DNA from: Thiodiazotropha sp040506775
GTDB lineage: Bacteria; Pseudomonadota; Gammaproteobacteria; Chromatiales; Chromatiaceae
Direction: 5' to 3'
DNA length: 64,000 bases
Assembly: GCA_040506775.1 (NCBI GenBank)
Contig: JBEVWC010000002.1
Coordinates: 496,001 to 560,000 of the forward strand
A program made the position numbers and the translations under genes. Below are positions 53,301 through 62,200 of the stretch, piece after piece (the first letter of the stretch is position 1; each line of letters opens with the position of its first letter). A model generated the notes under the pieces. The model searched no databases, was not told the origin of the DNA, and saw nothing but the letters and a program-made list of their open reading frames with translations.

Positions 53301-53534
53301 GCCCTGGCTGGAGACGTTGAGGGCAGGAAACACACCCCGGGTGGCAGACCAGGCATCGGACTCGAAACTCTCACCGGTCATGCTGAGCGTGCCCCCATTG
53401 AGGCTCGCCAGATCCTGGATGAAGCGGGCCTCGGCATCGGCGTCACAACAGTAGACGGTGACCGCTGCCTGGCTGTTCAGGGACAGCATCAGACCAATGA
53501 GCGTGATCAGTGAGGCGCATTTCCTGATTATCAT
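50319..53534 (-). CDS. Secreted protein with seven Calx-beta domains and GlyGly-CTERM-like tail
   Basis: About 1071 residues. A signal peptide ends in LNSQA. A lectin- or jelly-roll-like N-terminal domain (about 25-215), starting with an unusual CC pair, is followed by seven Calx-beta repeats of about 115 residues, each with DDxxYEGDE-type calcium-binding loops. The C-terminus is a Gly/Ser linker (GGGSSGGGGGGG), a hydrophobic helix (WLLVTLLLLFLTTV) and a basic tail. This resembles GlyGly-CTERM signals, which are cut by a rhombosortase and found on type II secretion cargo. The tail after the helix is longer than usual. ATG at 53534 has AAGGA at good spacing; 53543 is an alternative. No rhombosortase is in the window. 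Confidence 0.87.
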   Translation of the reverse strand: MIIRKCASLITLIGLMLSLNSQAAVTVYCCDADAEARFIQDLASLNGGTLSMTGESFESDAWSATRGVFPALNVSSQGITWAANPNVTSGLLTDGFGGAHDGTYRLFAALEAGNATHPVPDAVSLNSGSITLYGVGGWFYSGGGAQLGFTTNGDTIDFTGTQASVLDWTFLGFIDDGGFTTLVIETVDEVGAEPSIFFSDDFILGAAAGGFTGQKLQFSTFDYAVSETAGSAVVTVARSGGTSGSVTIDYATTTEGTATAGQDFTATSGTLTFAEGETEKTITIPIIDDAVYEGDETIILQLSGDAVGVLNTATVTISENDPQPVGSVGFSGAQYRVVENAGSLSITVQRNDGDLGTGSVDYTTSDTTAVAGSDYTATSGTLTFSNGQVSASFSVPITDDAVAEGLETFMVTLSNPVSVGLGSVDYAEVSILDNEPVPSGGSFQFSGDAYSAGESSGQISVPVTRINGSTGTVTLVCATADSSAAAGSDYTATQTTLTFAEGETLKTCNIPILNDSAYENSESFMVGLSSLSGNGVLGTPILAEVTVTDDDPVPAAGSLQFSVSEFSQSEAGGSAVVSVTRSGGTSGAVSVNYATTDVTAVAGEDYTAASGTLSLASGVASASFSVTLLDDNAYEGDETLSLSLSQPAGGAVLGANTQATLLIEDDDQAPTSGILGFSLGEFSAEEFDGSVIITVSREGGSSGSAVVNYATSDDTATAGSDYEVATGTLVFADGELTQDFQVTLNDDAVYEGSETFRVTLSHAFGAVLGDNASVLVRLGDDDDPPAAGALDLGQASYTAAENGGSLTVSINRSGGSTGAISVDYATRDGDAIAESDYTFATGRISFADGETTSKTFQIAILDDASLEGDEQFQVALSNPQGGAVLGSLDEGSVTITDDEVDNAVARIGFAITAQSVSESDGVLDVTILRSDNTNGDTSVDLSVASGTAVADTDFSITPGTLTFTDGVASQTVQVQIIDNTLQDGDKSFTLSLSNVTGGGTLDSAASTMQITIVDDDSATTPPTDGGGSSGGGGGGGSFDPWLLVTLLLLFLTTVSRGYRHHSSCIGRSQDI

Positions 53535-53609
53535 ATGATCCATTCCTTATCTAACGGGTAGGGTAATAAAGACGACAATACCGGGTTTTCCCTGGAGGGT
53601 CATGCCTCA

Positions 53610-54194
53610 CTAATTGACGACCAGATGCGCCTCCTTGAAGTCTCCAACGACCATCGTGACCGTCTCGCCGGATTTCACATGGGCGTCGGGATTGGCAAAT
53701 ACGATGTAATAGATCCTGTCGGGCTTGATGTTCCGGCCCCGGTCAGTCGTGCGAAAGGCACCCACTTTTGCCGCCATGGGTACGGGAAGTTTAGCATTGG
53801 ATTTCTCGACCACCAGTTGCGGTTTGACCTGGGTACTGAAAAAAACCTTGGATTTATCCACATCCAGGACTTTGAATCTGAAATCGATCATGTAGCCGGC
53901 CGCGGTGAGGCGCAGACTGATCAGTTCCACCCCCCATTTCTCGGCGATTTCCCGGGCTTTGTCGGCGGTTACCATAGGCGGTAACACCACCTTTTCCGCC
54001 ACGGGAGGTTGAAATTCAGCGACCGGATTCGCGGCTTCCGAGGCAGACTCTGTCTGCGCCTGGGCCAGGGAGGTGAAGCCGAAGAACACCACCACACCCA
54101 CGACTACCGCCAGGATGATCAACAGCGGATTTCCCCGGGGTTGATATTCAACATCCTGTTTTACTTTGTCCTCGATGATTCGTGGGTCACTCAT
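53610..54194 (-). CDS. Membrane-anchored periplasmic protein of unknown function
   Basis: A 194-residue protein: cytoplasmic head, one membrane helix (about 24-44) and a soluble beta-rich periplasmic domain with the sequence EIAEKWGVELISLRLT. I do not recognise the family. Its placement between cupredoxin proteins and the Calx-beta protein suggests a membrane tether or assembly factor for that system. There are no cysteine or clustered histidine ligands, so direct copper binding is not indicated. Confidence 0.8.
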   Translation of the reverse strand: MSDPRIIEDKVKQDVEYQPRGNPLLIILAVVVGVVVFFGFTSLAQAQTESASEAANPVAEFQPPVAEKVVLPPMVTADKAREIAEKWGVELISLRLTAAGYMIDFRFKVLDVDKSKVFFSTQVKPQLVVEKSNAKLPVPMAAKVGAFRTTDRGRNIKPDRIYYIVFANPDAHVKSGETVTMVVGDFKEAHLVVN

Positions 54195-54224
54195 GAAAAT
54201 ACAACCTGTCTATCAGATACTTAG

Positions 54225-54279
54225 CCCGTCCAGGTCTGTAACCGGCCCCGCTTGTGGGTTGCCGGTTACAGAGGACGGG
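54225..54279 (-). other. Large intergenic hairpin inside the copper-protein run
   Basis: Arms CCCGTCC plus CTGTAACCGGC (54225-54231, 54236-54246) pair with GCCGGTTACAG plus GGACGGG (54261-54271, 54273-54279), a stem of about 18 pairs with a small bulge. It fills the 111-base gap between cupredoxin gene C and the membrane-anchored protein gene. No U-run follows on the transcribed strand, so it may stabilise upstream RNA or attenuate downstream genes rather than be a simple terminator. Confidence 0.7.
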
Positions 54280-54305
54280 TTCTTTTCTGCGCAGCGGTCA
54301 GTTGA

Positions 54306-56390
54306 TTAAAGAGGTGCTGCGAGTACCTCAATCGTCACCACCACAGGCGCGCTGGGTGTGCCACCGTCATCCAACTGGTAACTGAATGAATCAATACCGC
54401 TGAATCCCGGAGTCGGCTCATAACTGAAAGAGCCATCCGAGTTCAAGCTGAATACGGCAGCACTCGCTGGGGCAGCGCCTACCAGTTCGACCAGGGTCGT
54501 CGGGGTATAGGTGTCATTGACCAGAACACCCGGTGCAGCTTCTATCAAAGATGCGCTGAGTGCGAGGTCCAGGGTGTACGCATCGGCAACCGCTTCCAGT
54601 GTCACGGCCGGTTCATTCACCGTCACGGTGACGGTGCCAACCGCGGTGGTTTCAGCCGTTACCCCATCCGTGAGGGTGTAGGTGAACGTCTCAACCAGGG
54701 GATAGACCGTAGCCATACCGGCCTCTGGCGGTGTGTAGGTGCACTCACCCAGAGTCAGATCCGGACAATCGACGCTGCCTTCCACGATACCGGTGGTATC
54801 CAGGGTCACAATCGACAGGGTATCACCCTCGGCATCCGTGTCGTTGGCCAGTACATTGAAAGTCACCGGCACAGCGTCATCGGTCACGACATCGGGATCA
54901 TCCACAGGCACCGGGGCCTGGTTCTCCACCAGCGTCACACTGACCACGATGCCATCGATCTGGTCCGTGCCGTTGGACATGGAATAGGTGAAGCTGTCCG
55001 CGCCCGCCACATAGGCGTCCGGGGTAAAGGTACAGTCACCAGCAGGTGTGCACTCAACCAGTCCGCCAAGCGTCGGGGTGGTGGCGTCTGAAGCAACCAG
55101 GGACAGAGTGCCACCCTCAGGATCCGAATCGTTGGCCAGTACGTTCACTGTACCGGGGCTGCCGACGCCGCCTGCCGGGAAGGTGATGATGATCTCATCC
55201 GCCGCACCGACGGGGAGCGCGGCTCCGAAATCCAGGAAGGCCAGCATGCCGCCAATGCCATCGCCAATGGATGCATCTTCCGGATCACTGGGGTTGGTCA
55301 TGTAACCGTTGCCGTCATAGACCGCATAGGTACCGCCCACGGCCGGGGAAACGATCACATCCTTGGTCTTCAGCGGCGGCAGGTCCACCGAGTACTGCTC
55401 TATCGGTGCGAGGGTCTCGACTCCGGCGCTGTCCTGCCAGGTGTAGGGAATACCGTCTTCGGCGTGGATGGTGCCGTGCATACCCTGGAGGACCGGCACG
55501 TGCTTCTCGCTGGCGGCACTCGCAAAGCGCAGCAGCGCCGGTGCACCGGCATTACCCATGGGGATGGCTGCCGAACCGGATGCATAGGGTTCACCGTTGA
55601 TCAGGAACCAGCTGGCATTGTAATCGATCGGGGTATAATTCGGGTCACCTGGATCGTAAGCCAGAGTCCCGGGGGTGGTATCCGCAATGGCGGCGTTGTG
55701 CGCAGGATCGATGTCACTGTAGAACATGATCTGTTCATTGCCGTAGGGGACCCCGGGGTAGATCTCTCCCGCTGCGGCGGTCTGGGTAACCGCTCCGTAA
55801 AGCCCCATGTACACCTGTTTCTGCGGCTCGGTGCCGGAGTAGTAGATGAAGGTGCCGCCCTGGTTCTGGATCGGAGTTTCCCGGAAATTGTTCCAGACAA
55901 AGGCGCGGCGTCCGCCGTTGGGACCGGCTTCACGGCCGTAGGAGCGCATTTTCTGGGCCGGGCTGGTGCGGGCGCCGAAGGTGCCGTCGTTCCAGGTGGG
56001 ACCGTTACCGTTGGTAGCCGAAAAGGGACGTTCCTGACCCGTCATGAAAATCGAGGTCGGCACCGGCAGCAAGTTGGTGAGAAAGATGCGTGCATTCGGG
56101 TCGCCCGGGAGCAGCGTGATCACAGGTCCGGGTGCCGTGGCCACCGGGTTGTTACACTCCGCGCTGTTTCTGCGATCGGCAATGGGATTGGGGATGTTGT
56201 AACACGCCCCACCCACGTCCAGCGCATAACCCCACATGGTCACCGTGGAACCATCCGGCAGGGTCTTGGTGAACTCCTTGGCGATCAGGTAGGTGTCGGT
56301 GACTGCAAGGGCCGGCCCCGCAAGAGACGACAGCGCACAGGCTAAGATGATTGGTTTAATCTTGGCATTCATGTTTGTTGACCTTTTCAT
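54306..56390 (-). CDS. Cupredoxin protein C: multicopper-oxidase-like fold lacking copper ligands, with Ig-like repeats
   Basis: A 694-residue secreted protein: signal peptide ending in PALA, two cupredoxin-like domains (about 25-210 and 215-360), then three Ig/cadherin-like repeats (about 390-694, each with a NVLANDxDxEG motif). It is recognisably of the multicopper oxidase family (PGPVITLLPGD and GTFIYYSGTEPQ). The positions that should read HWHG and YHSH instead read TSIFMTGQ and YYSG (Y183-G186), so the trinuclear ligands are gone. It looks structural. It lies 21 bases after gene B, so A, B and C are probably one transcript. GGGAGAGGA precedes the ATG; an internal ATG at 56372 is possible. 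Confidence 0.85.
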   Translation of the reverse strand: MKRSTNMNAKIKPIILACALSSLAGPALAVTDTYLIAKEFTKTLPDGSTVTMWGYALDVGGACYNIPNPIADRRNSAECNNPVATAPGPVITLLPGDPNARIFLTNLLPVPTSIFMTGQERPFSATNGNGPTWNDGTFGARTSPAQKMRSYGREAGPNGGRRAFVWNNFRETPIQNQGGTFIYYSGTEPQKQVYMGLYGAVTQTAAAGEIYPGVPYGNEQIMFYSDIDPAHNAAIADTTPGTLAYDPGDPNYTPIDYNASWFLINGEPYASGSAAIPMGNAGAPALLRFASAASEKHVPVLQGMHGTIHAEDGIPYTWQDSAGVETLAPIEQYSVDLPPLKTKDVIVSPAVGGTYAVYDGNGYMTNPSDPEDASIGDGIGGMLAFLDFGAALPVGAADEIIITFPAGGVGSPGTVNVLANDSDPEGGTLSLVASDATTPTLGGLVECTPAGDCTFTPDAYVAGADSFTYSMSNGTDQIDGIVVSVTLVENQAPVPVDDPDVVTDDAVPVTFNVLANDTDAEGDTLSIVTLDTTGIVEGSVDCPDLTLGECTYTPPEAGMATVYPLVETFTYTLTDGVTAETTAVGTVTVTVNEPAVTLEAVADAYTLDLALSASLIEAAPGVLVNDTYTPTTLVELVGAAPASAAVFSLNSDGSFSYEPTPGFSGIDSFSYQLDDGGTPSAPVVVTIEVLAAPL

Positions 56391-56411
56391 TGTCGTGTCC
56401 TCTCCCCTGAA

Positions 56412-57791
56412 TCAGTAGATCGGAGTACCGGGAGGAAGGATGACGACCGCACCCAGGCTACCCCCTGGAAAGATATCGAAGGTGGTCAGCTCTTTTTCCG
56501 CATGGGAGTGCCACACCAGGAAGTATCCGCCGTAGGGGTTCAGACCGCCCTCGCCCGGAGGCAGGTCGCCCACGTCGCCGAGGAAGGGACTGCCGCTCCA
56601 CCAGCCACCCAGGGACAGGTCACCGACACCGGGCAGGTTGACCAGGCTGGACAGGGCCGTACCGTGATCCGCACAGTATTCATGGTCGTAGGTGGAACCG
56701 AATTCAACATCACCAAATCCGTCATTGTCACCGTCGATACACTGATGCGCGGTGTCATGGCCGTAGATGTCCCATCCCAGGTCCTTGCCGGACCAGGTCC
56801 ACAGCGCATCCACAGTCTGTTTCGGCGCGGAGTTGATGGTGTTGTCGGAACGACCCAGGTTGGCTATGGAACCGTCGGAACTGAGCATCTTGCCGTCACG
56901 GCCGATGAAACGCAGGTTCTCACCATGGTAGTGCATCGGGTGGGAATCCTGCCCTGCGTTCACGTTGCGGACGAACACTATTTCACCCGGATGGGCCTGT
57001 ACCAGAGACTCATAAGGCTGATTCGGGAACAGGGGGTTGTAGTCGCCCTGGAACAGGTCGGGGAAGACCCGGCCATTGATGAACCAGACCTTGGCGTAAC
57101 GGTCCGAATTGGTGAAATGGTTGTAGTGACCTTTCTCCATCTGCATGTGGATATCAGGATCGATCTCTGTCATCAGATAGAGGTTCTCCTGGTCATAGCG
57201 GGTACCGGTCGCGTCACCGTAAGCGGTACGGGTGCCGTCCGTGGGGCGCACGACCAGAACACCCTGCAGACCCATCTCAGCGTGCAGACCGGGGTTGCTG
57301 CCATCCAGACTGTGGTAGATGTAGGTGCCGGGTGAACCTGCGGTGAAGCTGTAGCTGACGGTCTGATTGATATTCGCAGCGTTTGTCACCAGACCGGGAG
57401 TACCCCCAGTGGCCGTCACTTTGTGACCGGTCACCACGATCGATACCGGGTCCGGCACACCGTAGTTGGTCATGTTGATCGTCACCACGTCACCGGAATT
57501 CACAATCAGGGTCGGTGCCGGATACTGGGGCATCGCGTAGCCCTGCCCTTCCGGATGGGAAGCGCCGGCCCCCTGCAGCATGTCACCAAAACCCCACATG
57601 TAGAGACTGGTGCCTTCCGGCAGGTTGATATTGAACGGGAAGGCATACAGCCGGAACTCACCGTTCACGGCTTCAATACCCCGTATATCGTGATTGGCCT
57701 GGCTCTGGGTCCAGGGCATGAGACTGGCCATGCCCAGTAAGAGGACGCTCATCAGCCGTCCAGGTTGTTTGAATAACTTTCTCATCATCAT
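56412..57791 (-). CDS. Cupredoxin protein B: two-domain multicopper-oxidase-like, T2/T3 ligands without T1 cysteine
   Basis: A 459-residue secreted protein: signal peptide ending near TQSQA and two cupredoxin domains. Domain 1 keeps only scattered histidines (H123, H160, H170). Domain 2 has the full HPMHYHG motif (H284, H287, H289) and, near the end, WHSH with H428 and H430 around S429, where a type 1 copper site would have cysteine. So B can supply half of a trinuclear site but no type 1 copper. Asp-rich CIDGDNDGFGD (351-361) looks like a calcium loop. AGGAGAGA precedes the start, and it is 23 bases after gene A. The split with A is the key point. Confidence 0.9.
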   Translation of the reverse strand: MMMRKLFKQPGRLMSVLLLGMASLMPWTQSQANHDIRGIEAVNGEFRLYAFPFNINLPEGTSLYMWGFGDMLQGAGASHPEGQGYAMPQYPAPTLIVNSGDVVTINMTNYGVPDPVSIVVTGHKVTATGGTPGLVTNAANINQTVSYSFTAGSPGTYIYHSLDGSNPGLHAEMGLQGVLVVRPTDGTRTAYGDATGTRYDQENLYLMTEIDPDIHMQMEKGHYNHFTNSDRYAKVWFINGRVFPDLFQGDYNPLFPNQPYESLVQAHPGEIVFVRNVNAGQDSHPMHYHGENLRFIGRDGKMLSSDGSIANLGRSDNTINSAPKQTVDALWTWSGKDLGWDIYGHDTAHQCIDGDNDGFGDVEFGSTYDHEYCADHGTALSSLVNLPGVGDLSLGGWWSGSPFLGDVGDLPPGEGGLNPYGGYFLVWHSHAEKELTTFDIFPGGSLGAVVILPPGTPIY

Positions 57792-57814
57792 TCTCTCCTA
57801 GTTCGGCTCGGCGC

Positions 57815-59122
57815 TCAGTTGACTACGATCTCGGTGATCATGCCGCCGTCGAATTGGGTTCTGTTGCTCATTTGGTGCAATTCCGTGGCATGCAGGAAAT
57901 AGGTACCCGGCTCGATGCCTGTGGTATCGATAATCACGTCGTGGGTCTCACCCCCGCCGAAGTTCACCGAGGTGGTGGTCCGGTAGAGGTTCTTGCCATC
58001 CACGCCGCGCATCAGCTTGGCGCCGGTACCGACGATGCGCATCTTCATGCCCGGTGCGGTCAGGGTCCAGAAGCGGTCGAGACCGACGTTGGAGAGCCTG
58101 AGCAGCAACCGCTCACCCTGGTTGACACGGATCACCGAGTCCAGTTTCTGGGTCGGGGTGCCATTGTTCAGCAATTCACCGGGACTGCCGGTGACCTTGC
58201 CGGAGGCGTCATCATGAGGTGCGGGCAGCGGCGCTTCCACCACGGTGTCGGGGTAGCCCCGGCCGTTGATCATGGGGTAGTTGCCTTCCAGCACCGCGAA
58301 CGGCAGGGGCTGCACGAACAGATCGGCGTCATGAAAGTCGTTGTCGAAACTCGACAGCTGCAGGGCCTTTTCCACATCCCAGGCGGTGGTGCCGTCATTG
58401 TCGTTGTAGGCATAACCGGTCGGGCCGCCACTGCCAGAAACTTTACGGGTTCCCGCGGGGCAGTTGCCGTTCGGTACGGCCACACCGTTGACTTCGTCGA
58501 AACAACCGATCGCGTCCTGCTTGGGATGGACATAGAGGTTGGCCAGCATGCCCATCTCCATGTGCTCGGTGGCCTCCACGTGGCAGTGATAGAGGTAGGT
58601 GCCCGGCTCAACCACGTTGTAGTAGTAAGTCAGGGTTCCACCCATGTTGATCGAGATCGAGACCTCAGGCACGCCGTCGAATACCGTGGCGGCGTTGGGA
58701 AAGCCATGCCAGTGAACCGTGTGCGGATCGAACAGGTCGGGACGCATCACGGTTCCCACGTTGGTCAGGTTGAGCCAGAACTCGTCCCCCTCATCCAACT
58801 CAATGGTGGGACCGGAATACTCCGCGTCCAGGATACCGTTATCGATCAGGTCCGCTTCTGCTGTACCGGTCTGGTTGCCGAAACCGAATGTGTACATGGG
58901 TTCCCCATCGGACATGATCGCGAAGCTGTCACCGGCCACCAGGCTGGCGCACTTGGCGTTCGGGTGTTCCGCGGTCGGCGCAGCAACCACGAGATCACCG
59001 TTCGGGTTGGCGTTCATCGGGCCCGGGCACTGCAGGTTGACCACCGCGGCAGCGTTGCCCATGAAACCCAACAGCGTCACTGCTATAGCTCCTGCGAGCG
59101 TGTTCTTACGAAAAGTGTTCAT
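57815..59122 (-). CDS. Cupredoxin protein A: two-domain multicopper-oxidase-like with the type 1 copper site
   Basis: A 435-residue secreted protein: signal peptide ending near GNAAA and two cupredoxin domains. Domain 1 has HTVHWHG (H134, H137, H139) and YHCHVEATEHMEMGM, giving H179, C180, H181, H187 and M190 or M192. That is one half of a trinuclear centre plus a type 1 copper, as in two-domain laccases with type 1 copper in domain 1. Domain 2 lacks HPxHxH and HSH; only H-rich LHATELHQM is seen. By itself it cannot complete a trinuclear site, but gene B carries the missing motifs. GAGGAG lies nine bases before the ATG. Confidence 0.91.
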   Translation of the reverse strand: MNTFRKNTLAGAIAVTLLGFMGNAAAVVNLQCPGPMNANPNGDLVVAAPTAEHPNAKCASLVAGDSFAIMSDGEPMYTFGFGNQTGTAEADLIDNGILDAEYSGPTIELDEGDEFWLNLTNVGTVMRPDLFDPHTVHWHGFPNAATVFDGVPEVSISINMGGTLTYYYNVVEPGTYLYHCHVEATEHMEMGMLANLYVHPKQDAIGCFDEVNGVAVPNGNCPAGTRKVSGSGGPTGYAYNDNDGTTAWDVEKALQLSSFDNDFHDADLFVQPLPFAVLEGNYPMINGRGYPDTVVEAPLPAPHDDASGKVTGSPGELLNNGTPTQKLDSVIRVNQGERLLLRLSNVGLDRFWTLTAPGMKMRIVGTGAKLMRGVDGKNLYRTTTSVNFGGGETHDVIIDTTGIEPGTYFLHATELHQMSNRTQFDGGMITEIVVN

Positions 59123-59202
59123 TGGGCGTTACTCCTCATGGTCTCGTAACTGCCAGACTCAAAGATTGAATATCTCGGTGTTTCCTGTGTCTTCCCGACC
59201 CC

Positions 59203-59220
59203 GGCCGGTGGGAACCGGCC
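59203..59220 (-). other. Short hairpin between giant gene and cupredoxin A
   Basis: GGCCGGT and ACCGGCC arms around GGGA in the 139-base gap. No U-run is seen on the transcribed strand. It could be a processing or attenuation point between the giant gene and gene A. Confidence 0.5.
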
Positions 59221-59261
59221 GTCTTGATCGGTCCAGACGTTCATCGTGTCTGTGCGTTTCA

Positions 59262-62200
59262 TCAGAGCACCTCGTCCGCGCCGATGTCGGATACATCCGT
59301 CGTCGGTCTCGGTTCATTGTCGATGTCGACACTCAGAGGACCGCTGGCCGGTGTGGTACCGCCCGCATCGATCGCCGGAGACGCACCGTCCAGGTGATAG
59401 TCGAACAACACATCGTTAGGACCGTTGGTACCCGGCTGAACCAGACTCAGCGGGCCAAAGGCGACCTGGATGAAGTTGCCACCTTCGTCGAAGGCTGCCG
59501 CAGTGGTCAGACTCTTCGGCTCCTGGAACAGCATCACCGAGTCACGACCCACGTTGAAGTAGCCGTTGACGAACCCGGGATCCCCGGTAATGAAGGTGTT
59601 GCTGCCATGGTAAGGCGTTCCGGACAACAGCAGGGATTGACGCGGGTTGAGCAAGTACCCGTTACCGCTTTGCTCCGTGGTGCCGGACACAACGCCCAGG
59701 TCCCAGGAGACCCCATCCATGGAGGTGAAGGTGCTGATGTCGCAGGTCGCGTCAGCCGGCGGGTTTGCAAGATTCCCACAGGTCATCGGCACCAGGCTGA
59801 ATTCGATCGCCAGCGTATTCGGGAGATCGTAGTTCACCCAGCGGAAGGAGCGGTTGTGGTACACGATGGTGTCGCGCAGCACCGGATCGGAGAAGCGTGA
59901 ACCCTCCGGACGGTTGCCAAACACGGCCGGGTCGACCAACACATCACCAACACCCTCATCCACGTTCAACAGTTGCGCCATCACGCTGCTGTGAGTGCGG
60001 GAAACAATACCCGCCGGCAGTGCGGTGGACAGGTTCGGATTGCCGGGCTGGAAGGCCTGGGAACCGGTTGCAGTACTGTCGTTGTTGGCCACGGTGTTGT
60101 TGCGGATGAAGACCTTGGGGGCATCACTCAGGGAGAGACCACCCGCAGCCAGACCGGCAACGTTGTTGTTGATCATGTTGTTGTAGACCAGCACCTGATA
60201 CCAGGGACCACGGGCACCCAGACTCTGGGCAATGTCCTGACCGTTGATGCTGTTCAGGCTGATACCACCGCCGTCACCGGCTCCGGCCAGATTGCCGCGC
60301 AGCAGGTTGGCATTGATGGTGACACTACCCGAACCCGGAGACAGCAGCAGACCGGTCTCGTCCTCGGGAATCAGGGCCGGCTGACCGCTGATCATGATGC
60401 CGCCACCCGGAGGCGCGGTACCCGGGGTCTGGGCAAAGGTCTCGTTGAAGATAATGCGGTTGTCTTCGATCAGACCGTTGCGGGACAGGCCCAGGTGAGC
60501 GATACCGCCGCCACCGCCCTGGCTGAAGTTACCGCAGACGAAGTTGTCGGTGACCTTATAGCTGTCACTGCCGGTATGCAGACCAATACCGCCGCCAGGA
60601 CCGTTCAGGGTGCCGTTGAACACCACATAGTTGTGATGGATACGCACCAGATCGTTCACCGCGTCGTCATAGATCAGCGAACCGACCGCCCGGTTGGGAT
60701 CCCCGTCCACGAAAGCGGGATCGGTCTCGTCGGCGATGGTATGACTCAACTCGGGATGACCGATGCGGATACCGCCGCCGTTGAAGCCCGAGTTGGCCTC
60801 CAGACGATTGTTGGATACCTCCAGGAACTGGTTGTAACCGTTGGCCACGATACCGCCGCCGGTGCTCGCACCGATGATGGTGAAACCATCGATACGGGCG
60901 CCGCGGTTAGCCGGATGACCAAAGCGGTTCGGACCAAGACGGGGACCGGCCACGAATACACCTGCGCCCTCTTCCGTCGGGAAGGGTCCGGCGTTCAGGC
61001 CTGGGAAGCCAAACGGCGCCAGGGTCTGACCCGGAAGCTGGTCGATAGCCGTGTTGGCCAGGTAATCCGCCAGCAGACGCCAGTGGATGATCTTCTCGGT
61101 GGGCGACTGACGTGCATTGATGGTTACCGCACCGGCACCCCATCCCTGCAGCTTGACAGGCTTCCACATGATCACCAGTTCGTCGTAGATGCCCGGAGCC
61201 ACCAGGATCAGGTCGCCCGATGCCACACCCGGCTGACCTTCCAGGGGATTGCCGATGGCTTCCTGGATGGTGGCGAAATCGCCCGGAACGCGCCAGACGT
61301 TGTAGGGGTCGCCGTTGCGACGCTGACCCACACCTTCCGACAGACCCACAGTCAGAGTCACACCGGTCGGGGATTCCGCCCCGTCCATGTTGACCACAGT
61401 CACCTGGTACTCACCCGGTGCAACAGTGGCGGGTACGGTGGCGTACAACACATTGCGAGTGGAACTGGGATTACGTCCCAGCAGAGTACGATTACCCTGG
61501 GCATCTTCCAGCCAGGCCATCGTGCCTCTTCTCAGACCACTGTCAAAGCGGTAATCGCGATCGATGTTCTTCAGAGCCTGATCAACACCATCCCACTCCG
61601 GGTTGGGTACGGATACCACACCCATGGAGTCGATACGGATTTCCTCTCCAGGCAGTACGAACGGACCGGTATCATCCACCCGGGTGACCGAAGAGATCAT
61701 CGGGGTGCTTTCGGGCTGTTCGCAATCCAGCGGGTATTGGCCCACACCGGCGAAGGCCGCGATCTGCACCACCGGTGTATCCAGGTAGGTGATAGTGCCC
61801 GGCATATACTGGAAGGTGTAGCAGAACTGGCTGTAGCGGGGATCAAAGAAGGGATCCACGATCAGCTTCGGCTGGCCGGTACCGTCGATACCGGAACCGT
61901 TGTCGGTACTTGGGTTGTACTGCGGATTCAGCACCGGACCCGCGTCGTTCATGCAGGAGATCAGCATGTTCGGCGACATACCCGAAGGCATCGGCAGGTT
62001 GGCGGTGAAGGTCGAGGGCACCATCGCGTTGTAGCGACCGTACTCGTCCGCATAGACCCGGTTCACCTCGTTGCCGTTCCAGTCGTAGAACGCCACCGGG
62101 GTGTGCGGGGGTGCGTACTTCTCACCGAAGTTCGGCGAGTTCGGGTTGAACTCATTGGCCAGGTCATTAAGGATCATGCCGGAGACGTTGGCCGCCTTCG

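Noticed and set aside
57854..59149. A 431-codon plus-strand frame opposite cupredoxin gene A
   Set aside because: It shows no domain signature and the codon pattern is a reflection of the minus-strand gene, which has a good ribosome-binding site, signal peptide and copper motifs.
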